A DNA stretch of 64,000 bases from NCBI GenBank assembly GCA_938743325.2, contig OW568893.1, positions 186,001 to 250,000 on the forward strand, read 5' to 3'. Shown piece after piece: positions 47,179 to 55,891 of this stretch; position 1 is the stretch's first letter, and each line of letters opens with the position of its first letter. The notes below the pieces were generated by a model, which searched no databases, had not been told where the DNA came from, and saw nothing but the letters and a program-made list of their open reading frames with translations. The position numbers and the translations under genes are program-made. The DNA comes from Pycnococcus provasolii (lineage: Eukaryota; Chlorophyta; Pseudoscourfieldiophyceae; Pseudoscourfieldiales; Pycnococcaceae).

Positions 47179-48159
47179 TTAAAAATATACAACAGAAAAT
47201 TCAGCGCCTGCTTCCACCGCTGCTGCAGCGCGTCTCGCATATCTCATAGCCACTTTCCCACCTTCACCCAAACACGCAGCGACTCGTAAACTTAAATCTG
47301 CAACACACGCCTCCGAGCAACGCAACACTTTAGGCAATGCCACACTTAGCACTCTACGACTCCGATCAATACTCTGCCGTGGTAGCCATGCTGCTAACAC
47401 GCGAACTGCACTTGCCCACAAGAGCGTGTTTGGAACATCGCGCAATGCCTCCAATAGAACTTCCAAACAAGCGTCGCCTGGCCACTCCTCCACATCATCA
47501 CGTCCGCGCAGTCTCTCGGCTGCACGATCGCCGCTTGCTGCATACGATAGCACCCACAAAAGTACGTCGTCCAAACAAGATGCATACCTTTTCCGAGCTG
47601 CACGGGCCGCAGGATGATCACCCTTTGTCTTTTGCACCGAGGGCGGGGGCGGAACGGGCGGCATCAGTTTCCCTTCGTGAAAAGGAAGCAAAGGTTGTGG
47701 CAGAATGAAAGCACCAGGAGGATATAACGACGGAGGGACAGCTAGCTGAACAGCCCATGGTAGTTCTGAAACTTGAGAATGAGCATCTTCATCGTCACCC
47801 TCCGCGGCACGTGAGCGCGTTCTCACCCTGGTCAGCAATTTCACGCCACCGTCGTGCACATCCGCCGACCCAACAGCCATCGCACGTAAGCAAGCGACAC
47901 CTGGTGCAACGACCTCTCCTGTGCTGTCGGAATTTTGCCACCACCCAAGTCCCGCATCCAGTGACACCTTAAGCACCTCGAGGCCAGCATGTCGATGATG
48001 AACAACCTCCGGACCATCCAGCAGCAGAGGCAAAGCAATTTGCTCGTATGCACCCATCGGTGTCAGCAAGTCGCTAAGAACCAACGCGCGAACAAGCTGA
48101 CCCAGAGCTGCGATGTCTTTCTTGCGCACCAATTCAGCCACACCCTCCTCCTCCTCCAT
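47179..48159 (-). CDS. Helical-repeat (HEAT/ARM-like) protein of unknown function
   Basis: 326 residues from MEEEEGVAELVRKKDIAALG. Alternating amphipathic helices (LGQLVRALVLSDLL, HHRHAGLEVLKVSLDAG, CLEVLLEALRDVPNTLLWAS, DLSLRVAACLGEGGKVAMRYA) suggest a short HEAT/ARM solenoid with a Pro-rich loop (PPVPPPPSVQ). The acidic stretch upstream of the Met is also open (EENDEIEEEEEE), so the N-terminus may be longer. Ends ...FSVVYF, TAA stop, in AT-rich DNA. It could be a small complete protein or the end of a larger one. Confidence 0.55.
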   Translation of the reverse strand: MEEEEGVAELVRKKDIAALGQLVRALVLSDLLTPMGAYEQIALPLLLDGPEVVHHRHAGLEVLKVSLDAGLGWWQNSDSTGEVVAPGVACLRAMAVGSADVHDGGVKLLTRVRTRSRAAEGDDEDAHSQVSELPWAVQLAVPPSLYPPGAFILPQPLLPFHEGKLMPPVPPPPSVQKTKGDHPAARAARKRYASCLDDVLLWVLSYAASGDRAAERLRGRDDVEEWPGDACLEVLLEALRDVPNTLLWASAVRVLAAWLPRQSIDRSRRVLSVALPKVLRCSEACVADLSLRVAACLGEGGKVAMRYARRAAAAVEAGAEFSVVYF

Positions 48160-48266
48160 CTCCTCTTCCTCCTCTTCAATCTCGTCGTTTTCCTCTTGGC
48201 CACCACCACAACGCGCAATCCAAGCGGCATTTATGATAAAATATTACATCTATTTCACAAGAAAAT

Positions 48267-49136
48267 TTAGTCGTCGCCGTAGACGAGAGCGAGCACGGCG
48301 TCTCCTCTTTGCTCCGCACGCCGGTTCACCGTGACGATGCCCTCGGGCTGCCAGCGTGGATCACCGTCGAAGTCAACGCCAGCGAGCAGTGCAGCAATAA
48401 CGCTGACACTCACCGCGAGGTGGTCCTCTCGGTCTCCGACACTATTGACGCCGACGAGCGCGCCATCACGCAAGCGAACGAGAGGCCCGCCAGACGCGCC
48501 ATTCTCCGTCCGTGCCGTGTGTAGGACGTGTGTGGCAACACCTTCGTCCACTTCGTCCCTATCGTCAAATTGGAACGTTGCTGTGACCTCGCCTGTGCCG
48601 TATTTAACTCTCTGCCACGGTGCTAGCAAGCCGCCGCCTCGACTTTCCAAACTTGGCTGCAGAGCGCCCGGTGACCACGCCATGGGGATACCTGCCGCAA
48701 CCATTTCTTCGTCTGGCGCAACAACGAGTGTCGGATTGACCTCGAACGCGGCGTCTGCGAGTTCGTCGCTCGGCTCCCAATCCAAGAAGCGTAACACAGC
48801 GGCGTCGTGCTCGACGTGTGCGGTACAAACCTCAGTTAATGCTGTGGTCCCGTCGCCGAACCTAACTTCAAGTTTATTTTTCGTTCCAGCAAACTCTGCG
48901 ACGTGTGCCGCGGTGGCGATCGCGAACCGATCCCGTTGTTCAGGCAGGTGTGCTCTGATCAGGACGCCCGAGCCGCGTCGTGCGGTAGTGAGTGGCAAGG
49001 CGTTTGGCGGGAAGAGGTTCGCCGTCGCGATGGCGAGGTTGTGCATGATGCTTTTCGCTTCCCCACCAGCAGCTCGAATACGCGGTGAGCACCTCGTACC
49101 TCTGCGCGCCAAGCATGTGGACGTGGGGTGCGCCAT
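48267..49136 (-). CDS. Trypsin-fold serine protease, DegP-like (Trypsin_2), probably organellar
   Basis: 289 residues from MAHPTSTCLARRGTRC, a basic leader suitable for an organelle; the longer in-frame start is antisense-like low-quality sequence. Triad: His in FAIATAAHVAEF (about residue 78), Asp in VEHDAAVLRFLDW (about 113) and Ser in TENGASGGPLVRL (about 222), with GxSGGP typical of DegP/HtrA. No PDZ domain, so it is a stand-alone protease. Endopeptidase role in protein quality control inferred. TAA stop. Confidence 0.75.
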   Translation of the reverse strand: MAHPTSTCLARRGTRCSPRIRAAGGEAKSIMHNLAIATANLFPPNALPLTTARRGSGVLIRAHLPEQRDRFAIATAAHVAEFAGTKNKLEVRFGDGTTALTEVCTAHVEHDAAVLRFLDWEPSDELADAAFEVNPTLVVAPDEEMVAAGIPMAWSPGALQPSLESRGGGLLAPWQRVKYGTGEVTATFQFDDRDEVDEGVATHVLHTARTENGASGGPLVRLRDGALVGVNSVGDREDHLAVSVSVIAALLAGVDFDGDPRWQPEGIVTVNRRAEQRGDAVLALVYGDD

Positions 49137-49958
49137 GATGGGAGAACGACGGGTGGGGAGGGAAGGGAAGGGAAGGGGGCAAGAAATTGTTAAATTAATG
49201 ATTAGGGGTTGGGTCGGATCTTTCTTCCCTCGGAGGATCGATCCCATGGCGGGGGTCATGGTGGCGGCGGCGTTACGCAGCAGGAGGCACGCAGACAGAA
49301 CGCAGCAAACGTCATTGTGTACGGTCAAGGATCCGTTGAGGTAAGGGCGGTCACCGTTGTCGCATCAAAATCATGCAGAAGCAGATCAAGGACGAGAGTG
49401 CAAACAGCGCACGGAATGCTCTTTAGCAAAATGCGACAGCGCAGGGATATCTGAGAGGTGAGCGAGGGCGTTTAGTTCTCGCAGGTTCTGTTTTGGGGTT
49501 TTGATGGATCTCTTCTCCTCACCTCAACACCGCCACGCCACCCACCATCATGCGCCACGACATCGGAGTTCCGCCACGTGGGTTTGTGACATGTGAAGGA
49601 GTGGCGGCTCCCTGGCTCCTGATTTATCTACTGGTGAAGATATTGGGTTGGATTTGGATGGGATTTGATTGAAGGCCTTATCGCCACTTCTACGGTGGTG
49701 AAGAGGTGTCTCCTGGGGCCTCTGGTCGGCCCAGAGGCGTCCTGTGGGCGAGCCACTAGATGGGCTCGTTCGATGAGTATCTTGTAATCGATCATTCTTC
49801 TCTTTGTCTACTCGATTCGTAGTCAGAGGGGATACCAAACCTATATATAGTGGCGGCCACTACCAGTGGTTATAACTGCTTTATACTTACTTCCAGTGTG
49901 GCTGTCTTAAGGTCACTTAAGGTCAAGGCCACGCTCACAAGAGAGTATAGGTTTCAGT
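49137..49958. other. Intergenic region leading into retroelement remnants
   Basis: A short plus-strand frame from 49246 (MAGVMVAAALRSRRHADR) ending at a GAGGTAAGG donor-like site could be a first exon, but no partner is convincing. The 49830-49950 part has a TATATATA box and AGGTCACTTAAGGTCA direct repeats, probably belonging to the retroelement's 5' region. Confidence 0.35.
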
Positions 49959-50260
49959 CATGGAACCGGGTCTATCCACGGAGGGCTCCGTGGCCAAGCC
50001 TGGAAAAATGGAACACATGAGCCTCACACCAGAGGTCAAAGCTGACCTCGAACGCCTAGCTGCGCACTCATCAAACGAGGAGGAGCGTACGCAAGCGCAA
50101 GCCGCTCTTAAGGAGCTGGAGGAGCGCACTGCAGAGCAGGCCTCACCCGGACAACTCTACCTCGTACCTGGGCCAACTATCGTGTACGAGGACAACACAG
50201 CTGCCATCACAATTCTGCGTGACATTGTCTATAGTGGACGCACTAAACACATCGAACCTA
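49959..50260 (+). mobile_element. Retroelement remnant with a Ty1/copia-type RNase H patch
   Basis: The N-terminal block (LTPEVKADLERLAAH, EEERTQAQAALKELEE) is paralogous to the start of the element at 37108. It is followed directly by a copia-type RNase H segment (VYEDNTAAITI, RTKHIE). The two parts are not neighbours in a normal element, so this is a composite with a large internal loss. Broken fossil; no terminal repeats recognised. Age not measurable here, though the coding character is still clear. Confidence 0.65.
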
Positions 50261-50788
50261 CTCAAAGAATGCCCCTATTCCATTGCCGTATGGCAAGCCA
50301 TGAAAATCACACTCACACACCTAGGCATCGACGCTGCCATCCCGATGCAGGAACTGCGATCTTCACTATTCGCCATGGCCTCAGGATTCGTTCTCAACCC
50401 TCCATCCAACCCACACACCACTGTAACGCCACAACCCATGTCATGGGAAGGTCAGGCTGAGGCACTCAACGCTCCTCCAATTCAACAACGACCCAAAACA
50501 CGCGACAACCATCACCTCCCGCTATGGGCCCTTATCCACAGCATAGCCCTCAAAACCATCTGGAACTGCAGATGCGAATGCGTCTTCCACAGCCCAGGCG
50601 AGCCACTCCCCCCATCCCCCCTCAAACGATTTCTCTTCTTCCTACACTCCTACATAACCACAGAACGATCAGTCAGACACTCCAGACGAAGCTTCCCCCT
50701 CTCAATATGGAACCCTCTCCTAACTGCAAAATGCACGCCCACACTCTCCGCCAAACATACCGCACGGCTTAGTTGTGGAGAGATGTAA
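50219..50788 (+). mobile_element. LINE-type retrotransposon 3' end (zf-RVT-like C-terminus)
   Basis: 189 codons with LLKECPYSIAVWQAMKITL and LWALIHSIALKTIWNCRCECV, followed by a Leu/Phe-rich helix. The pattern ECPxxxxVW ... LxxIWxxRCxxVF is the usual C-terminal tail of non-LTR retrotransposon reverse-transcriptase proteins. Reverse transcriptase and endonuclease domains are absent, so it is a 5'-truncated or internally deleted copy fused to the RNase H patch upstream. Confidence 0.6.
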
Positions 50789-51093
50789 AAATGTTCGTGG
50801 CACGTGAATTCGCGGGAACAAGAAAAATGTCTGAGCTATGGGTTCATGTTCTAGAAGGGTTTAAAAGATACGGCGGCGTAAATTTTTGCGCGCGTCGAGT
50901 GGCGAAGTGTTGGAAGTTCGTTGATGATTACGCAACGCATGGTTGCTTTGGTGACGCGCCTCTCGCAGACGACGATGAAGACGAAGACGAAGACGAGTGT
51001 GCCGGTGATGACGGAGAGCAAGCCGAGGAAGATGAACTTGGCGACGAGGAGGAGGAAGAAGAGGAGGAAGAAACTGCTATGAATGTTTGTTGA
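50773..51093 (+). CDS. Small acidic-tailed ORF, unknown, possibly a fragment
   Basis: 106 codons. The first half looks folded (WRDVKMFVAREFAGTR, LWVHVLEGFKRYGGVNFCARRVAKCWKFVDDYATH), and the second half is a long Asp/Glu tail. It begins within the end of the LINE-type ORF, so it may be a gene piece carried next to the element. No family recognised. Confidence 0.35.
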   Translation: MWRDVKMFVAREFAGTRKMSELWVHVLEGFKRYGGVNFCARRVAKCWKFVDDYATHGCFGDAPLADDDEDEDEDECAGDDGEQAEEDELGDEEEEEEEEETAMNVC

Positions 51094-51690
51094 CTCGTTA
51101 AGAACTTTCAAAGGTCAACTTAAGATTCTGCCCCGACCATTTACTACGGGCCCGACCATTCTGGTCGGGATTAGGGGTTTCAATTAGGGGTTTATATTAG
51201 GGTTTTGCCGATCTCAGCGAGTACGTGTCCGTTTTGGACGAGGTAAAGACGTAGCGGCCGAGCCTAGGACCCTACTGACCTGCCAAACCCACGAGGACGA
51301 CAGGGGAACACACCCGACGAACACAGGGGCCAATCGGCCACAAAGTTTTCCGGTAACCCGTAGCAGGGGAACTTTTATGGGCTTGAATTGGGATGTTTTG
51401 AGTATTTTTGTATGTAGGGTGGATGTGTCTGATGGTGTACATACTGCATATGCTTGTTCTGTCTTCGTTTAGGTACAGGAACTTCTTCTTGTAACCCCAA
51501 TAGTCTGGAGGGGTTGGGTCGGAGGGGAAACCCGAAACGCCTTTTCCTTTTCCTCGCCTTGTCCTCTCCTCTCCTCTCCTCTCCCAGCACCACACCCACA
51601 GGTCGTCAGTCTACGAACAGTTTTTTTGGCATCACCGACGACGAAACAACACCCGCCGCTTGACCTACACGTCAGACACACGCTTGACCT
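51094..51690. other. Intergenic, short hairpin and CT tract
   Basis: Contains CCCGACCATTCTGGTCGGG (51150-51168), repeated TTAGGGGTTT-like motifs (51170-51200) and a CTCTCCTCTCC tract (51560-51590). No gene seen. Confidence 0.35.
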
Positions 51691-52509
51691 ATGCTGCGAC
51701 ACCAACCGCAGCAGTGTGCGACGCCCCGTGCACGATGTTTTGCGCGCAAAGCTTCACGTGCTCGCTCCGTGCTCAGATGCGTGCCTCCTGATTCGGAGTC
51801 GTCGTCGTCGTCGTCGTCGTCGTCGATGTTGACTCGGTTTCGAAAAAGGCGCGTGCACGAGCTTGCCGATATCGCCGACATCGAAGGCGATGTGGCCATG
51901 GCAAACTGGTGCTCCGTCGAAGCTATCCTTGGCGCAAAACCAGGCACGATGCTTCCTGACCCGGAGAAAATGAAAGACAAAGACTGGGCGCGTTTCGTCA
52001 ATACAGGGGCAGCCGCCGCCATCTCGAAGCGCGTCGTCGTATTGAAGTCACGCTTCCCGTCACTAGACATCACTTTAATCGCGAAGTCCAAACCCAGCCT
52101 GCTGTTGGAAGATATCGACGTGCTTCAAAGACGGGCGGAGCAGGCAGCACTGACTCTCCACACCGCTCAAGATGCAGGTAAGCTGATTGGAATTATTCCT
52201 GACCTTTTGAACCCGCAGGCGTGTGCATCAGTCCTTGGCACGCTTGCAAGATTTTTTCCAAAAAAACCGAGTGTGGAAACGCTAGAAAAAGACCCTGATA
52301 TCGTGAGACGAATGGAAGAGAACGACGTTGCTCTAGACCCTGCTTTCTTTGTGGGAGTACACGATGCAAGTGGTTTTGAACTATACGCAGTGCAGGGTAT
52401 CGACCAAACGGCTGCTAAGGAATCGCTGCAAGATTGGCAAAAGTACATCAGAGAGACTGTCCACGGCAAAAAGCCTTCTTCGACCTTTCACGTGCCGATG
52501 GGTGACTGA
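51691..52509 (+). CDS. Probable organelle-targeted protein of unknown function
   Basis: 272 residues from MLRHQPQQCATPRARC; the Arg/Ser-rich leader with a poly-Ser run suits a mitochondrial or plastid transit peptide. A start at 51826 (MLTRFRKRRVHEL) is the alternative. The body is helical with short repeats (VLKSRFPSLDITLIAKSKPSLLLEDIDVL, IIPDLLNPQACASVLGTLARFFPKKP) that faintly resemble mTERF repeats (FP ... P.LL). This similarity is weak. TGA stop. Confidence 0.55.
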   Translation: MLRHQPQQCATPRARCFARKASRARSVLRCVPPDSESSSSSSSSSMLTRFRKRRVHELADIADIEGDVAMANWCSVEAILGAKPGTMLPDPEKMKDKDWARFVNTGAAAAISKRVVVLKSRFPSLDITLIAKSKPSLLLEDIDVLQRRAEQAALTLHTAQDAGKLIGIIPDLLNPQACASVLGTLARFFPKKPSVETLEKDPDIVRRMEENDVALDPAFFVGVHDASGFELYAVQGIDQTAAKESLQDWQKYIRETVHGKKPSSTFHVPMGD

Positions 52510-52912
52510 GAATTGGTCGTAAGATTTGATCGGTTTGCACTAAAATAGAACTGTAAAATTGTCCCTGTGGGATCCCGCTCCGGGCACTGACCTTAAAAGT
52601 GTGTAACAACATTTTGTCAAATTGAACATCATGACGTCGTCGTTGCCGTTGTTGTCGACGACGACGATGACGCCAGCTACAACGACAACCTTGTCGTCGA
52701 CGAAGACGAGGGAGTCGTCGCTTCCGAAGCGTGTATTGGGTTCACCACACTACCTCTTGCATCGATCGCTGAGCTACGCGACGACACCGCATGCATTTCC
52801 ATGCTCGGCTGCGTGGTGATGTCAGCGTCCAATAAACCCCGAACTCAGTTGGGGGTTTGTTCTGTGGGGTGCCGCCAAAGCCGTTTGTATTTCCCGTTCT
52901 CGTTCTCCGGCC
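52510..52912. other. Intergenic upstream of GLE1
   Basis: Low-complexity ACGACG/GTCGTC stretch (52630-52700) with a short open frame, and an AACCCCGAACTCAGTTGGGGGTT hairpin-like motif near 52836. Probably promoter and leader of GLE1. No gene supported. Confidence 0.35.
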
Positions 52913-54742
52913 ATGCGCGTCCACGGCGCGCACTTAGGTTTAGGCACGCACACGCACGCTGCACACGAGGGCGACCGAGAGGCGCTTCGCCTGATCGCCT
53001 GCTCGCGATGGGGACTCGACGAATCCGACGACGACGACGACTCCGTCACGATTGACTCCTCGCCCGCTCGCCTGGAGTCGTTTGCGTCGCCGCCGCCGCC
53101 AAGGCACGCCATGTGCGCGCAGCTCGCCGTATCGAGGTACGCAGAAAAACAAGCCAGAGAAGCAATCGAAGACGAGGTTGGAAGGCTCTGGGACGCAGAG
53201 GCGATGGCCGCGAACAGGTCCGCACAAATCGCCAGAGAGGCAAAGCTCGTGGCGCAAAGCGAAACGGAGTCGGACGTCAACGAGGCGATCCAGGCGGCGA
53301 GCGCGGCTGCCGCCGCCGCGACGCAAAGGCACGCGCAACGAGAGGCGCAGAACATGGCTGTCGTGCGACAGCGCGAGGAGGAGGCGAGGAGAAGGCAGGC
53401 TGAGAAAGACGCGGTCGCCGCGGCGAACGCGGCAGCCGCCGCAGACGCAGCTCTGGCGCAGGAACGAGAGAGGCAGGAACGTGAACGCCTTAGGGCACAG
53501 GCGGAGGCAGAAGAGGCAAGAGCAAAAGCCGCGGCTGACGCGGAAGCCGCAAAGGCTGCGCAGAAGGCGGCGGCAGAGGCTGCTACCAGGTCATCCGCGG
53601 CGGATGTCGACGCGCTCGTCGAGCAGCTCAGACTTCCCGCGCACGTCAAGCCGCACATCCCGACTTCGCACGCATCTGCCGCAAAGCTGCTCAGAGAGGT
53701 ATTCGCATACCGCTCGCTGCGCTCGTCGCTCATGAACGCGGCGGAATTGTACGCTAACGACACGGACGCGGCGGTGAAGAAGGAGAGGAGAGGATTCGAA
53801 AAGCAAATCAATGTTGTGCTGGTCTCAGCGTCCGCCTCGCAGACGGATATCATGTGGAAGGCAGATAAGCTTGCGAAGATCCTCCTTCAAACTCTCGCGA
53901 CTCCCACGCGTCCCGCGCATGTGGTTGCGTCGGCACAGCATCCGGAGGTGTTTGCGTACGCTCTGACGAGCTTGTGCAACAAAATCATGAAGCAGGTGGA
54001 GGGCCAGGTGCGCGACTCGAACGACATGAGCCATGCGTTTGTCCTGGCGTATATACTACGCATCGCGTCGACGAAGGAACCTCGCCTGGCTATCGTCGTT
54101 CCCGCAATTATGGCGACGCTTACCGGGTTGTGCATGCACGCCATTCCCATGCATCTGAGCCTCAAGGTTCCTAAAAGTGCCACGGAGGAGGCTAAGGCCA
54201 AAGCCAAGGATGGCCTGCTCCGAGCGCTCGGCTACGAGTGGGATGAGCAAGGCGAAGGTGGTGGAAGTTTCGAGCCCACGGACAGCTTCGTGCAAAAAGT
54301 TGCGGCGAGATGCGCCTTTGCAGCCGCGTTGCTGAGCACGCCGAGTTTTCTTCCTCCGAATGCTCCTGCAGATCTGCACAACGTGCCCGAGCCGCTTCAC
54401 ACCATTCACTTTGGCGCATCGTCGCGTGGCGCGCTCTGGTGCTGGCTTGCGCGCGCGTTGAATACGTTCCCTGGGAACACGGATGCTACACTTTTCGCCA
54501 TTGACGCTTTTGTGCGTAAGGCTGCGTACGACGTGTCAAGGTTGTACCCGCGTCAGTCGATGAAGCTTTGGTACTGCATTGACAACGCGTGGGTGTCCGA
54601 CGAGGAGAACTCTGGTGCGTCTTCAGGCGCCCTTCTCCGTCTTCGCGCATTTATGCGATCGGGCGACTTCAAGACGACTGCGCCGGAGGGTCACGAGTCG
54701 CGTCTCGCGGTAGAAGACGCGAGCAGCACGATCCGCGCGTAG
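52913..54742 (+). CDS. GLE1: mRNA export factor GLE1
   Basis: 609 residues from MRVHGAHLGLGTHTHAAHE. An acidic patch (LDESDDDDD) precedes a long Ala/Glu/Arg coiled coil (about 95-235, RQREEEARRRQAEKDAVAA), then the conserved GLE1 HEAT-like domain (about 245-590): LLREVFAYRSLRSSLMNAAELY, DIMWKADKLAKILLQTLA, VFAYALTSLCNKIMKQVEGQV, FVLAYILRIAS, WCWLARALNTFP. GLE1 sits on the cytoplasmic face of nuclear pores and, with inositol hexakisphosphate, activates the DEAD-box helicase DBP5 to release exported mRNA. No intron; TAG stop, convergent with LSM1 (about 110 bp). Confidence 0.85.
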   Translation: MRVHGAHLGLGTHTHAAHEGDREALRLIACSRWGLDESDDDDDSVTIDSSPARLESFASPPPPRHAMCAQLAVSRYAEKQAREAIEDEVGRLWDAEAMAANRSAQIAREAKLVAQSETESDVNEAIQAASAAAAAATQRHAQREAQNMAVVRQREEEARRRQAEKDAVAAANAAAAADAALAQERERQERERLRAQAEAEEARAKAAADAEAAKAAQKAAAEAATRSSAADVDALVEQLRLPAHVKPHIPTSHASAAKLLREVFAYRSLRSSLMNAAELYANDTDAAVKKERRGFEKQINVVLVSASASQTDIMWKADKLAKILLQTLATPTRPAHVVASAQHPEVFAYALTSLCNKIMKQVEGQVRDSNDMSHAFVLAYILRIASTKEPRLAIVVPAIMATLTGLCMHAIPMHLSLKVPKSATEEAKAKAKDGLLRALGYEWDEQGEGGGSFEPTDSFVQKVAARCAFAAALLSTPSFLPPNAPADLHNVPEPLHTIHFGASSRGALWCWLARALNTFPGNTDATLFAIDAFVRKAAYDVSRLYPRQSMKLWYCIDNAWVSDEENSGASSGALLRLRAFMRSGDFKTTAPEGHESRLAVEDASSTIRA

Positions 54743-54853
54743 ACATTGTTCTGCTCATATTGCGAAGACATGCTGTGGCATATGTGTTGCCTAGGAATAC
54801 TCTCCCTTGTAAGAATAGATGTAAATCCAAGATAGGTTTTCGTTTTACACATG

Positions 54854-55500
54854 TTAGCTTAGGTCGTCCAAGAAGTCGAAGCGTGCCAGCATTGTGCGCT
54901 TCAGGCTGTTGCTTTGCTTCTCAGCCATTTCCGCGACGCGAATTTCGTCCGCGCTCAGCCGACGTAAGCCAGGAGGGCCAGCCTCGGATTCCGCCTCATC
55001 CACGGCGCCCAGCAGCACCAAATTTTCTCCGCGAACGATGTAGCTGCCCAGAGGCACGTCGCCAAAGGTGTCCCCAACGATAACACGTTCGCACGCGTCT
55101 ACCAACACCATGTTTGAGAACTGGTCGAAACTGCGTGTTCGTTTGAGGTTGAGGTGTTTTTTGTGGGTACGGTGCGCGTGTGAGATTTGTTTGTTCCTCA
55201 AGCGCTCGATCACACACACATAGGTGAGATGCGTTTTTGAGTGTGACGGCCCGTACGAGGCGTTCGTCCTACTTACCTCCTTAGAATCCCAAGAATTTTC
55301 CGTCCATCCCGAAGCACGACTAATATGCGTTTATCTACTTCGTCCACAAGCGCGGATCCTGGCGGCGGCGGGTCGACGGGCGGACCTGGCGGCGGCGGCA
55401 TGCGTTCGAGCATGACGCCGGTGTCGGGTGCGATATCCGTGTTCGCCGTTGCCGGGAAGGGAGGAGGCACATTGTTGTAGGCTCGCGACTCCATGGCCAT
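54854..55500 (-). CDS. LSM1: U6 snRNA-associated Sm-like protein LSM1 (2 exons)
   Basis: Exons 55500-55277 and 55130-54854 join as ...[12 protein letters not shown] (AG|T). The 166-residue product has a Pro-rich N-terminal extension, Sm motif 1 ([34 protein letters not shown]), the linker CERVIVGDTFGDVPLG, Sm motif 2 (YIVRGENLVLLG) and the LSM1-specific helical tail. LSM1 heads the cytoplasmic LSM1-7 ring that binds oligoadenylated mRNA 3' ends and promotes decapping with PAT1. Without the splice the Sm fold is split, so the 146-nt intron (GTAAGT ... CACGCAG) is well supported. It is not an introner-type intron. Confidence 0.9.
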
Positions 55501-55891
55501 GGCACGATATAACAAGAAGATGAACAAGAGAGAAGAGAAGGGGCGAAGGACAGAGAACTACGATAACTCCATGCGGGATCGAGAGGAAACCCTAACCCCG
55601 AACCCCTAATCGAAGTTCAGGTTCCGAGGAGCAAATCAATCCGCAGTTGGAGTTCGGGGTTGGTTTCGCTTTGGCGTCGTTGTTTTGGGATTGCGCACGT
55701 CAACGTCAAGACGGCTACCCTTAAGGCAACCGTCGCGCCAATTTCACCTCGCCTGATGAAGGGAGAGAGATCCGTCGTTGGCATTGGAATCAAACAAGCG
55801 GACTGAGAAATTCAGCTTTCATGGTAACGAAAATTATTTGAATGAAAATTGAAAGTACTATACTTCTACAGAATTAATATTAACATCGCCG
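55501..55891. other. Intergenic, upstream of LSM1
   Basis: Has AAACCCTAACCCCGAACCCC (55588-55607) and an inverted-like GTTCGGGGTTGG near 55655. AT-rich from 55820. No gene seen. Confidence 0.35.

Noticed and set aside
49246-49470. Possible short spliced gene (MAGVMVAAALRSRRHADR, donor GAGGTAAGG)
   Set aside because: No convincing acceptor or following exon could be chosen, and the result would be only a few dozen residues.
52822-53853. Long minus-strand frame opposite GLE1
   Set aside because: Ser/Ala/Cys-rich shadow of the coiled-coil region; the plus strand has the GLE1 domain.
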